This document shows, one piece after another, positions 8,805 through 16,455 of a DNA stretch of 62,783 nt. How positions within the stretch are numbered: the stretch's first letter is position 1; each line of letters begins with the position of its first letter. The stretch is taken from contig DATFYM010000198.1 in the NCBI GenBank assembly GCA_035315065.1, forward strand, positions 1 to 62,783. Reading direction: 5' to 3'. Both the position numbers and the translations under genes were made by a program. The stretch is from DATFYM01 sp035315065 (GTDB lineage Bacteria > Acidobacteriota > Terriglobia > UBA7540). The notes under the pieces were generated by a model that worked only from the letters and a program-made list of their open reading frames with translations, did not search any database and was not told where the DNA came from.

Positions 8805-9388
8805 CTAGTCTAGTAGGCGCCGTTGCAGAGGGGCAAGTCTTCGGTTGACGTCATCGACTGAGAATGCCTCGGGATCGAAATCGCCGCCCATCCATTCCGA
8901 CATTTCCTCGTGTCGATCGTGGGTGGGATCGCTGATGGCCTCGAGCAGATGGTAAAAGCCGGGGATACCGCCGCAGTCTTCGGGTGGAGCGTGGAGTTTG
9001 CCGCTCACGCAGGTCGGATAGGAACACCCGGCAGCACTTTTTCGACGACGATCGCATGCTTCCAATTGTCGCCAAAGTCGTACGTATACACAGCCTTCGC
9101 ACCGACTTTATCGAGAACGGTGATCAGCCGCACCGTGCGTTCATTGGCGACAGTGGATCGACCCATGAGTCGGTCGGGATCGGGCCGCCCGAATCGCCTC
9201 TGGCCAATGCGGAAGTCATGCAAGTGGTCGTCATCCCACCCCATGGCCTCTTGCAGCACGCTGTGTAACTGCTCCAACGTCATGTCCGCGGGCACTGACA
9301 GACGACGCCAGATGGGTGGGGTCGTGCCCAGCAGGGTAACCTTGATTTGGACAATCTCCGGTGGCACGGGCATGTTCTTCGTAGGCAT
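8805..9388 (-). pseudogene. pRiA4b ORF-3-like (IS1096 TnpR-associated) protein, frameshifted
   Basis: The first part (9388 down to about 9020) encodes MPTKNMPVPPEIVQIKVTLL...IWRRLSVPADMTLEQLH...YTYDFGDNW, the hallmark of the plasmid pRiA4b ORF-3 family. After VLPGVPIRPA it stops. The expected rest (PEDCGGIPGFYHLLEAI, MGGDFDPEAF) continues in another frame from about 9040 to 8805. One base gained or lost within the stretch coding IRPACVSGK explains both halves. A sequencing error in an assembled genome is an alternative to a true pseudogene. ATG 9388 directly follows the stop codon of the upstream resolvase remnant, and AAAGGGGA serves as ribosome site. The function of the family is not established beyond its frequent association with mobile DNA. 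Confidence 0.75.
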
Positions 9389-9863
9389 TTAAGTCCCCTT
9401 TGAAGTCAGAATCCGGCGCACCGAGGTACGCCCAATCTGCAGGTGCCGGGCGATCTCGGCCTTGCTGACGTGGGCGCGGTATAGCTTCCGTACTTGGTCG
9501 GCCTTGAGGGCTGCCGTTCGGGGCCGGCCCAGCCGCTGGCCGTTCTGCCGCGCCTGGGCCAATCCCGCCCGAACCCGCTCCCGCAGAATTTCGTGCTCGA
9601 ACTCAGCAAACACGGCTAACATTCCCGCCATGGCTCGCCCGCTGGGCGTGGTCAGGTCCAGGGCTTCGGTCAGAGACACAAAGCCTACTCCGAGATGGCT
9701 GGTTCTTGAAGGGTGGCCACCAGGTCGGCCAGAGACCGTCCCCAGCGGTCCAGCCGCCAGACTATGACCACGTCGATTTAGCGGCGCCGCGCCGCTTCCA
9801 GCAACTTCTCCCGCAGTTCCCGCTCGGAGGCTCCGGAGCCGACCTCTTTGATTTGCAAGGCGA
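9389..9863 (-). pseudogene. Serine recombinase (resolvase/invertase) remnant
   Basis: The readable part is the end of the catalytic domain and the helix-turn-helix tail of a small serine recombinase: FVSLTEALDLTTPSGRAMAG, FAEFEHEILRERVRAGLAQA, GRPRTAAL, and IARHLQIGRTSVRRIL. Upstream segments (ASERELREKLLEAARRR, then IDVVIVWRLDRWGRSLADLV) are split by an in-frame TAA and by a frameshift just before the SLTEALD segment. The N-terminal catalytic serine region (YxRVS) is absent. It is therefore inactive, and lies immediately upstream of the pRiA4b-like gene as an old mobile-element cassette. Confidence 0.75.
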
Positions 9864-9906
9864 GCGGACAACGGACTACCCATTAGCTCCTCACCACCCA
9901 CGCGCG

Positions 9907-11829
9907 CTACTGAGGGAGTATGAACGCATCCACCCGCAGGCCGATTGGCAGGTCGCGACCGTCGTCCAGTTCTACGAGCGTCTCAAGTATCTTCGTATCC
10001 ACCCGCTCGGTGGGCTCGTCCGTGCGGATGTTCTTCCTGCCCAGTTCCTCGCCCACTCGAACCACATGCCCCCAGAACTTGCGACTGCCGAAAGCATCAG
10101 CGGTGACGTAAGCACGCTGCCCGAGGCGCAGCTTGTCAACGTCCGTCTCATCCACGTCGACGCGCACCCGCAGTCGACGGGTGTTACCGAGGGTGAAGAT
10201 GGGATCGGGAGCGTTGAACGAATTGGTGACGCTTTCCCCTAACCGATGGTACCGGCGCAAGACGACGCTACTGAGCGGCGCCCGGATAAACGTCTTTTCG
10301 TAGCGGGCACGATCAGCATCAGCTTGGGCGCGCGCTAGGGCGACCCCAGCTTCCGCCTGGGAGCGGTCTTCCTCGCGTGCCGGCTCGTCGATGAAGGCAT
10401 GATGCTGGACGGCTGCGTCGTAGCGAGCCTTGGCGACGTTGTACTCGCGCTCGTAGCCCTCCGCCTCCGACCGCGAGATCACGCCCTCACGGGCAAGCTG
10501 CTGGTGACGGTCCATCTCGGTGCGGGTGTTCTCCATCACCGCCTGAGCCTCGTTCACGGAAGCCAGCGCCTCGCGCCGCTCTTCGGCGCGGGCTCCGTTG
10601 ATGACCTTGCGCGACTCCGCCTCCTTCTCTTTGACCTGAGCTTCGTCGGCGGCCAACTGAGCGCGGTAGTCATCGTTTTCGAGCACCGCCAGCACCTGCC
10701 CCTGGCGCACGCGGTCGCCTTCGTCCACCAGCACGGCCTTGAGCTTGCCGTTCAACTCCGATCCAACGTTAATGTCCTCGGAACCGGGTTCGACGCGCCC
10801 CGGGCCCGCTATCATCGTGGCGTCCTCAGCGCGCGTGGCGATCTCGGCGTCTGGCTGGCTCGGTTGGCTTGGTTGTCCCGGCTGGCCCGGCTGAGATGCC
10901 CGGCCGTGCGTCATGGCGAAGAAAGCAGCCGCGACGCCGAGCCCTGCCAGCGATGCGATCCAGACTGCGCTTTTCCTGCTCATCTCAACCCCCTGAATCG
11001 CGCGTGGCCCGTTATCCCTGGTCCGACTGAAAGGCCAGGATCTCATCCGCTTCATCCCCCGGGTATTCAGCAGCCCACGCGGGCTCGCAGCCGGCATCGT
11101 GGTGGCAGAAGTGGTTCCCGGCACACTATTCTCTTTGATCCGACCGTCCTCGATGTGAACAATCCGGTCGGCAAATTCGAACGTGCGGTTGTCGTGGGTG
11201 ACGATCACCACCGCGCGCCCTTGCTCGCGGGCCAGACTCCGAAGCATTTCCACCACCACGCGGCCGCTGTGCCAGTCGAGCGCGCCCGTCGGTTCGTCCG
11301 CCAGGATGATCTCCGGCTCGCCGGCCAGCGCCCGCGCGATGGCCACGCGCTGCTTCTGGCCGCCGCTCAAGTCGGAGGGGAAAGTGTGGTACTTCTCGCT
11401 CAGACCCACCTGCTCCAGCAGTTCCCTGGCGCGGCGCCGGGCCGCCTTGCTGCCGACGCCCTTGAGATCGAAAGCTACCTCCACGTTTTCGCCGGCCGTC
11501 AGCGTCGGAAACAGATTAAATCCCTGGAAAATGAACCCAATGTGATCCAGGCGGACCCGGGGCAATTCCTTCTCCTTCAGGTGGGCCACCTCGCGGCCCA
11601 GGACCCGGACGCTGCCGGAGGTCGGACGCAGGATGCAGCCCATGATCGAGAGGAGCGTGGTCTTGCCGCTGCCGGAGGGACCCATCAGCAGCACCACTTC
11701 GCCGCTCGCCACGTCGAGATCGATATGACGTAGCGCGTGCACCGCGGCCTCGCCCCTGTCGTAGGTCTTGGTGATGCTACGAACCGAAACTGCCTTGTCC
11801 ATTTTGATTGCGCCAGACAGCTCTGTCAT
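9907..11829 (-). CDS. ABC exporter ATPase fused to HlyD-type membrane fusion protein (DevA-DevB-like)
   Basis: One uninterrupted 640-residue frame. Residues 10-240 form a MacB/DevA-type ATPase: Walker A GPSGSGKT (50-57), signature LSGGQ (154-158), Walker B IILADEP (174-180), H-loop His212. Residues 283-640 form a HlyD adaptor: one membrane segment (288-305), a lipoyl-like half, coiled coil (about 380-500) and a second barrel half. Residues 240-282 look like translated spacer. In this spacer DNA, GACCAGGGATAACGGG resembles the GGACCAGGGATCAGGGACC just before the ATPase start, so a dispersed repeat may have replaced the natural stop. ATG 10983 (residue 283), preceded by GGGGG, could still start the adaptor separately. 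The complex would export a substrate across both membranes with the permease encoded just upstream (45 bp gap); the substrate is unknown. Residue 10 (11802) is an alternative start. Confidence 0.85.
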   Translation of the reverse strand: MTELSGAIKMDKAVSVRSITKTYDRGEAAVHALRHIDLDVASGEVVLLMGPSGSGKTTLLSIMGCILRPTSGSVRVLGREVAHLKEKELPRVRLDHIGFIFQGFNLFPTLTAGENVEVAFDLKGVGSKAARRRARELLEQVGLSEKYHTFPSDLSGGQKQRVAIARALAGEPEIILADEPTGALDWHSGRVVVEMLRSLAREQGRAVVIVTHDNRTFEFADRIVHIEDGRIKENSVPGTTSATTMPAASPRGLLNTRGMKRMRSWPFSRTRDNGPRAIQGVEMSRKSAVWIASLAGLGVAAAFFAMTHGRASQPGQPGQPSQPSQPDAEIATRAEDATMIAGPGRVEPGSEDINVGSELNGKLKAVLVDEGDRVRQGQVLAVLENDDYRAQLAADEAQVKEKEAESRKVINGARAEERREALASVNEAQAVMENTRTEMDRHQQLAREGVISRSEAEGYEREYNVAKARYDAAVQHHAFIDEPAREEDRSQAEAGVALARAQADADRARYEKTFIRAPLSSVVLRRYHRLGESVTNSFNAPDPIFTLGNTRRLRVRVDVDETDVDKLRLGQRAYVTADAFGSRKFWGHVVRVGEELGRKNIRTDEPTERVDTKILETLVELDDGRDLPIGLRVDAFILPQ

Positions 11830-11874
11830 TGGTCCCTGATCCCTGGTCCGTAGTCAGTTGCAAGAGGCAATAGA

Positions 11875-12999
11875 CTAGCCTTTGAAAACCATTGCCGGGT
11901 CGATGCGCGTAACCTTATTGATGGAAACGACGGCAGCGATGATACACATAAAGAGCGTCAGCCCGAAGATGCCCACGCCCATTGGCCACGGCACAACGAT
12001 GGCCGCTCCTCCTTTCTGGCTGCCATGTACGACGAAGATGCTCACCGCCATGCCCACTACGTATCCGAGCACGGCGCTGATGGCGGCCTGCTTGATGATC
12101 ACACTGTAGACGTAGCGGTTGGGCGCGCCCATGGCCTTCAGCGTTCCGTACTCGCGCAGGTGGTCCACGGTAGTGGCATAGATCGTCTGGGCCACCACCA
12201 CCACGCCCACCACTAATCCCAGCAACGCCGCCAGCAGCACCGCGATTCCGGCGCCGGTGGAAAACATCCAGTAGAAGCTCGTCATGCGGCTGAACTCAGT
12301 GGTGGTATACACATCCACGTTGCTCACTCGCTCCGCTAGGGCGCGCTTGAGTTGCTGCAAGTTGACCCCGGGCTTGGCTTTGACCAGAATAAAGAGGGTC
12401 TGGTTCTCTTGCAGGCGGGTGTAGCCTTGGGCGTTCTTGAAGGTGGTGAACACGTACGGCGTGGTGGTAAAGGCACGGATGCCCCAGGTGAAACCCACCA
12501 CGCGCGCCCGGCGGCCCTGTATCTCGAACACCTGCCCGATACCTGTCACTCCCAGCGTGGCGACATAAAATTGATCCACCATCACCGCGTCCGGCTGCTT
12601 GAGATCCTCGACCTTCCCGGCTATGACATTCCACGGCGCCCCGAATTTCGACTCCGGGTTGAAGCCGACCACCTGTATCCCCTCGTGCCCGCCGTCGGGA
12701 CGCTGCCAGTCAGCGAAGCGCACGATATACTTCTGCGCCTCCTCGACGCCCGGCGTCGCCAGCACCTGGTAGAACTTGCGCTCGGAGAACGGGGTGGCCT
12801 GCTCGAGGTAGGGGATGTGCCGGGGACCGACCCAGAGGTCAACGCCCGAGTGGTCGATCAGGCCCGAGGTCGTCTTGGTAAAACCGATGAAAAGCCCAAG
12901 CTGCACCACGATCAGCACCACGGCAAAGACGATGCCGGTCAGGGTCACAGCCAGCCGCACCTTATCGTGCGTCAGATTGCGTCGTGCGAGAGGGGGCAT
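11875..12999 (-). CDS. ABC exporter permease, DevC/MacB (FtsX) type
   Basis: A 374-residue membrane protein. ATG 12999 is preferred over ATG 13026 because GGAAAGAGAG lies just upstream of it. There is one N-terminal transmembrane helix (LAVTLTGIVFAVVLIVVQLG), a periplasmic domain of about 200 residues, and three helices at the end (VLLAALLGLVVGVVVVAQTI, AAISAVLGYVVGMAVSIFVV, GIFGLTLFMCIIAAVVS). The DHLREYGTLKAMGAPNRYVY motif between helices 2 and 3 is typical of DevC-type permeases. It is the first gene of a two-gene operon with the fused ATPase-adaptor. Heterocyst-type DevBCA systems export glycolipids and MacAB relatives export drugs, peptides or lipids; the cargo here is unknown. Confidence 0.88.
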   Translation of the reverse strand: MPPLARRNLTHDKVRLAVTLTGIVFAVVLIVVQLGLFIGFTKTTSGLIDHSGVDLWVGPRHIPYLEQATPFSERKFYQVLATPGVEEAQKYIVRFADWQRPDGGHEGIQVVGFNPESKFGAPWNVIAGKVEDLKQPDAVMVDQFYVATLGVTGIGQVFEIQGRRARVVGFTWGIRAFTTTPYVFTTFKNAQGYTRLQENQTLFILVKAKPGVNLQQLKRALAERVSNVDVYTTTEFSRMTSFYWMFSTGAGIAVLLAALLGLVVGVVVVAQTIYATTVDHLREYGTLKAMGAPNRYVYSVIIKQAAISAVLGYVVGMAVSIFVVHGSQKGGAAIVVPWPMGVGIFGLTLFMCIIAAVVSINKVTRIDPAMVFKG

Positions 13000-13042
13000 G
13001 TCAACTCTCTTTCCGGGAGTCAACATCCGTGGCTTTCGTTCT

Positions 13043-13267
13043 TAGCATAAGCCATTGATAAAAATAACCTTACCTTGGTGTTTCGCTTGGCATATCCTGC
13101 CTTCCAACCCTGCCCGCCCAAATCCGCAATGTAGAGGTCTGAGGATTTGGTAGTAACGTCTCGGGAAACGAGGCTAATATCGCCGTAACCGAATGATTTC
13201 AAAACAGTTAGTCATCGTGGCTTCGTTTCCCCTGAATCTAGCATAAACTACTGATAAAAAACAACTT
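13043..13267 (-). promoter_or_regulatory. Two near-identical AT-rich boxes upstream of the exporter operon
   Basis: Copies at 13043-13071 and 13239-13267 share TAGCATAA, TGATAAAAA and a final CTT (23 of 29 positions). Both are preceded by GTGGCTT-CGTT. Read on the minus strand they contain promoter-like hexamers (TTATTT or TTGTTT, 17-18 bp, TAAGAA or TAGATT). They may be duplicated promoters of the exporter operon that starts at 12999. The evidence is pattern only. Confidence 0.35.
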
Positions 13268-13340
13268 GACGCTAGTGGCTTCGTTTGGCTTCGTCTTAGC
13301 TCCTACAGCTCCGGACGCTGCCATCGGCCCGCGGCCGACG

Positions 13341-13517
13341 CTAGTGTGCTGTAACACTTAAGTTTTGACACCCCCTCACCCCCGGCCCCTCTCCCCCAAA
13401 GGGGCGAGGGGAGAAAAGGATTTCACGTAAATACCTTGTATTCACTCTCCCCTCGCCCCTTTGGGGGAGGGGCCAGGGGTGAGGGGGTGCCAAGAATTGG
13501 ATGTTACAGGACACTAG
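13341..13517. mobile_element. MITE-like palindromic element
   Basis: A 177-bp segment starting CTAGTGTGCTGTAACA and ending with the inverse TGTTACAGGACACTAG. The inverted arms extend inwards through CACCCCCTCACCCC and the GC-rich run CCCCAAAGGGGCGAGGGGAG for about 75 bp each, leaving a short centre near 13420-13440. There is no coding capacity and no clear target duplication. It could equally be a large non-mobile palindrome. Confidence 0.6.
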
Positions 13518-13742
13518 GCACTCCGAACTCGCCACCGTTACGCTCCGCTCCCGCCATCGTGGCCCTCATCTACGCTCCACCCATCACAATCTACTGGGCA
13601 CCCTTAGCGGCAAATGATCTAGCTCACCGATGAACTAAAGTATAGGGCGAGGTATCGAGTTTGTCAATAAGGAAAAATGGCCCGTTGTTGGTCGAGCGGG
13701 CTTGCCCGCCGGAAGCCGCGAAAATCTTGAAAGGAAAGGCCA

Positions 13743-13770
13743 CAGACCCCGGAAGCGGGGTCTGCGCTAC
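13743..13770 (+). repeat. Hairpin followed by CTAC
   Basis: CAGACCCCGGAAGCGGGGTC with its closing bases TG forms a perfect 9-bp stem and is followed by CGCTAC. It has the same layout as the stem-loops at 2683, 31269 and 37874. Confidence 0.5.
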
Positions 13771-13859
13771 CTTTGCTTGTGAACGCGTGCGAACCTGAGA
13801 CAATAAACCCCCGGAGTTTCTGGCGTCGAAAAAGCCCAATCAATGTCGAGCGTCGAAAG

Positions 13860-13927
13860 AGCCTAATCAAAGTCCTGGACCTCGTCAATAGCACAAACGT
13901 GCCATGGTAAATAGCACAAAGGTGCCA
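13860..13927 (-). promoter_or_regulatory. Orphan copy of the paired-operator promoter
   Basis: Read on the minus strand: TGGCACCTTTGTGCTA (13927-13912), then TGGCACGTTTGTGCTA (13904-13889) abutting TTGACG (13888-13883), 17 bp, TAGGCT (13865-13860). Centres are 23 bp apart. Layout is identical to the sites in front of both PEP-CTERM genes, but no recognisable gene follows before the exporter operon, about 860 bp away. The stretch 13000-14218 otherwise holds only repeats. Confidence 0.55.
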
Positions 13928-14028
13928 GTTTAGCTATAGTCAACAACCAATGATTCGGAGTGAGACCCCATTGGCTTGTGCGAGGGAGCGATTGGGAACA
14001 CCAAGCAGTCCGGTCAGGACCATATATG

Positions 14029-14170
14029 GCGACAGAAGTGGGTTCGCATGTAGGGGGGTACGGCTTGCCGTACCCTCTTGGTTCGGTTGCGCACCGTGCA
14101 AGAATTAGGGTACGGCAAGCCGTACCGGTACGGCAAGCCGTACCCCTACATGCGAACCGACTTCTGTCGC
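14029..14170. repeat. 142-bp palindromic element built on GTACGGCTTGCCGTAC
   Basis: Outer arms GCGACAGAAGTGGGTTCGCA (from 14029) and the near-complement ending CTTCTGTCGC at 14170 enclose three copies of the 16-bp palindrome GTACGGCTTGCCGTAC. The right side contains CCGTACCCCTACATGCG. No coding capacity. Confidence 0.65.
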
Positions 14171-14218
14171 CGCGAGAGATGAGAAATCGTCAAACGCCAG
14201 AGTCGAGAGGCGCCGCGG

Positions 14219-14926
14219 TCAGAACAGCACCGGTCGTCGTATTCCATGTTTCGCGGCATTATGGTAAATCGGAACGGGAATATGAAAGCTTCCGGTCAGC
14301 TCCGGGAGAACGACGGCGTTCTCGCGCTCCAGGGGGCTGTTTGTCCACGCCACTTCGCTTGCCTGCAGAGTATTGAGCCGCACCACTAACTCTTGCTTCT
14401 CGGCGGGAAGCGGCAGCGCGCCCAGGTCGAGGAGCCTCTCTACCCCATCCGAGCGCCGCTCGAACCGGAAAACGGGCACGGGGCGAATTTCGGAGGCAAA
14501 ATGACCGCCATGCTCGCTCTCGTGGGTGATGGTCATGGTTCCAAGGGACGGTTTGGAGCGTGACAGGGACAGGTGTACGTCCCAGCGTTGCGCGTGGCCC
14601 CCCACCTGGACCTCGATGGGACAGCAGCTTCTGAGTGAAAGGTGTACCAGTTCGATTTCAGTTGTCCCGCTTCCGGGAACGGACTTTATCGTGACATCCT
14701 GTTTGCGGAAAACCATCGTGTCCGTCGTACCGGTCTTGTGCTTTTTTCCGGTGCGAGGGTCGGTAAATTCACGAATCGGAACACCCTCGAATCGGATCGT
14801 TCCCATGAAAGGGTCAGAGCCCTTGTGGAAGAAACCCTCGGGAATCGGCATGCTAGTGGGAAAGAGGAAATTTGCTTCCCCCGGAATCGTTTCAAACAAG
14901 TCATAACCTGCGGTGATGGTCGGCAT
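14219..14926 (-). CDS. Hypothetical protein
   Basis: A 235-residue protein with a strong ribosome site (AGGAGG, 5 bases before ATG 14926). No signal peptide or membrane helix is visible. The sequence has repeated beta-type segments (GSGTTEIELVHLSLRSCCPI, RWDVHLSLSRSKPSLGTMTI) and a HESEHGGHFASE stretch rich in His and Glu. I do not recognise the family. It lies 117 bp downstream of the AraC-type gene on the same strand, so it could be the last gene of the enediyne-type transcript or an independent gene. The stop codon is about 50 bp from the 142-bp palindromic element. Confidence 0.65.
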   Translation of the reverse strand: MPTITAGYDLFETIPGEANFLFPTSMPIPEGFFHKGSDPFMGTIRFEGVPIREFTDPRTGKKHKTGTTDTMVFRKQDVTIKSVPGSGTTEIELVHLSLRSCCPIEVQVGGHAQRWDVHLSLSRSKPSLGTMTITHESEHGGHFASEIRPVPVFRFERRSDGVERLLDLGALPLPAEKQELVVRLNTLQASEVAWTNSPLERENAVVLPELTGSFHIPVPIYHNAAKHGIRRPVLF

Positions 14927-15043
14927 AATACCTCCTGGAATGGTTTAGTAGCCGGATTCAATTTCCCGGCATTAGCTAGCGTTATAAACTTTAATCGCTC
15001 GGGCGCGAGGCTGCTTCTCCCAGATTGCGAATCTTCGCAGTCC

Positions 15044-16033
15044 TCAATCCAGCAAGATCGGCAAGGCAGTCAGTATCGGCGGATCAAAGGGTCCCACGGG
15101 GCGCAGGGTGAGGTCATGAACCTGAAGCGTGCCACCCTCCAAGGTCTCACAAGCGAGAGGAGTGGAGGCCACGAGAACGTCATCCGGTGAAGGGAGTAAG
15201 TAGCTGATCCCATTTGAGTTCGCTGGAAATCCGGCTGCCATGAGACAGCAAGGCCCGTGGCTTCGCTCCAGCGCCAATTCGAATCGCCCTTGATGCAAGA
15301 GCAGGGTGCCGTCGACGGGTTGCTGCTGAGGTATAGGCGATGAGAACGCGCCCACGAAGACCACGCCGTCGAAGTCCGCCGGGCCACGCACTGATCCGGA
15401 GATGATTCGCTTGGAGCGCAACGGAAACCGGCGCCGAGAATAGCTCGTCATCGGAGCCTCGATGGAGCGACCGGCTAAGGCTTCGATTAGCTTTCGAAAT
15501 GAACTCGGGCTCACTCCGACGCAGTCGGTGAACAACCGGGTAAAAGTGCCTAATGAATTGTAGCCAACCTCGAAACAAATCGCGGTTACAGGCATGGATG
15601 TCTCGAACAACAGGCGTTTCGCTTGTTGCATCCGCAAGGCTGCCAGGAAGCGGCCCGGACTGATATGGGTGGCTTCTTCGAAGACGCGCAAGAAATGGTA
15701 ACGACTCATGAAAGCGGTACCCGCCATGCTTGCGAGGTCGTGCGGAGCGCTCGGGTCCTTCCGCATGGTATCAATCACTCTCAAAACCGCGCGCCGGTGG
15801 CATGCCAATGTTTCCGTTCCATGGGGCATGCACTTCGCGTCCGCGCTTCCAGGGGACGGTGCTCTCGATGATTCTATATCGACAGGAATGTAGCCCATGT
15901 CGTCCTCCACCGAACACTCAACGAAGTACTCGCTCGTCACCTCAGCAGGCGAAGCGAGCTGAGAAAAGCCTGAACGACGCGGACTGGCTGTCCCACAGCC
16001 CGGGCCTTTTCGCGGTAGCGCGAGATGCGTCAT
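15044..16033 (-). CDS. AraC-family transcriptional regulator
   Basis: A 329-residue protein from ATG 16033, which overlaps the thioesterase stop as ATGA. An internal ATG 15898 (residue 46) has GGAGG 5 bases upstream and is a real alternative, giving 284 residues. The double helix-turn-helix AraC domain is at about residues 79-180 (SRYHFLRVFEEATHISPGRF, MPVTAICFEVGYNSLGTFTR, GVSPSSFRK). A C-terminal region of about 150 residues (GVVFVGAFSS, GTLLLHQGRFELAL) follows, so the DNA-binding part precedes the presumed effector part, the reverse of classical AraC. Being last in the enediyne-type operon it is the likely pathway regulator, possibly sensing the product (inference). Confidence 0.85.
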   Translation of the reverse strand: MTHLALPRKGPGCGTASPRRSGFSQLASPAEVTSEYFVECSVEDDMGYIPVDIESSRAPSPGSADAKCMPHGTETLACHRRAVLRVIDTMRKDPSAPHDLASMAGTAFMSRYHFLRVFEEATHISPGRFLAALRMQQAKRLLFETSMPVTAICFEVGYNSLGTFTRLFTDCVGVSPSSFRKLIEALAGRSIEAPMTSYSRRRFPLRSKRIISGSVRGPADFDGVVFVGAFSSPIPQQQPVDGTLLLHQGRFELALERSHGPCCLMAAGFPANSNGISYLLPSPDDVLVASTPLACETLEGGTLQVHDLTLRPVGPFDPPILTALPILLD

Positions 16034-16455
16034 TGCGCAGCATATCTCAAGAGGGTCTGCCGCAACTGTTCCGGCAACTGGGCGGCGACTAGGTGCCTTC
16101 CGTTTCGTCGCATGGAAACCACCTGCTGCTCGCCTCGTGCGACGAGCTCCTCGTCACCGCCGTTTCGCCGCCAATACTCAAACCTCAACAACACTCGGTT
16201 CTGTATGAGTTCCCCCAGGCTCATCCGGACCACAATCTCATCGAAGGCCGAAAGTTCCGCCAAGTACTCGCAGGAACATCGGGTGGTGATGAGGCAGAGG
16301 CCTTGAGTCAACTCGGTAAGTACTTCTGGCGCATGATCTCGGAGAAAAAGTTCTCTGCATCGTCCCTGCCAGCTTAGATGGTTTACGAAATAGACGTTCC
16401 CCACCAGGTTCGTCTCTTCGAAGCCTACGACGTGTCGGTATTCATAGGCGGCCAT
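16030..16455 (-). CDS. Enediyne-type hotdog thioesterase (E10/TEBC family)
   Basis: A 141-residue protein; ATG 16455 is chosen because GGGAG lies upstream and homologues begin close to YEYRHVV. Its start overlaps the synthase gene by 14 bases. YEYRHVVGFEETNLVGNVYF, then VNHLSWQGRCRELFLRDHAP, is highly characteristic of CalE7/SgcE10/DynE7 thioesterases. These single-domain hotdog proteins release the polyene chain from the iterative enediyne synthase ACP and can trigger decarboxylation to a heptaene. The length matches the family. It acts in the cytoplasm on the ACP of the preceding gene's product. Confidence in the family is high; the true product is unknown. Confidence 0.92.
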   Translation of the reverse strand: MAAYEYRHVVGFEETNLVGNVYFVNHLSWQGRCRELFLRDHAPEVLTELTQGLCLITTRCSCEYLAELSAFDEIVVRMSLGELIQNRVLLRFEYWRRNGGDEELVARGEQQVVSMRRNGRHLVAAQLPEQLRQTLLRYAAQ

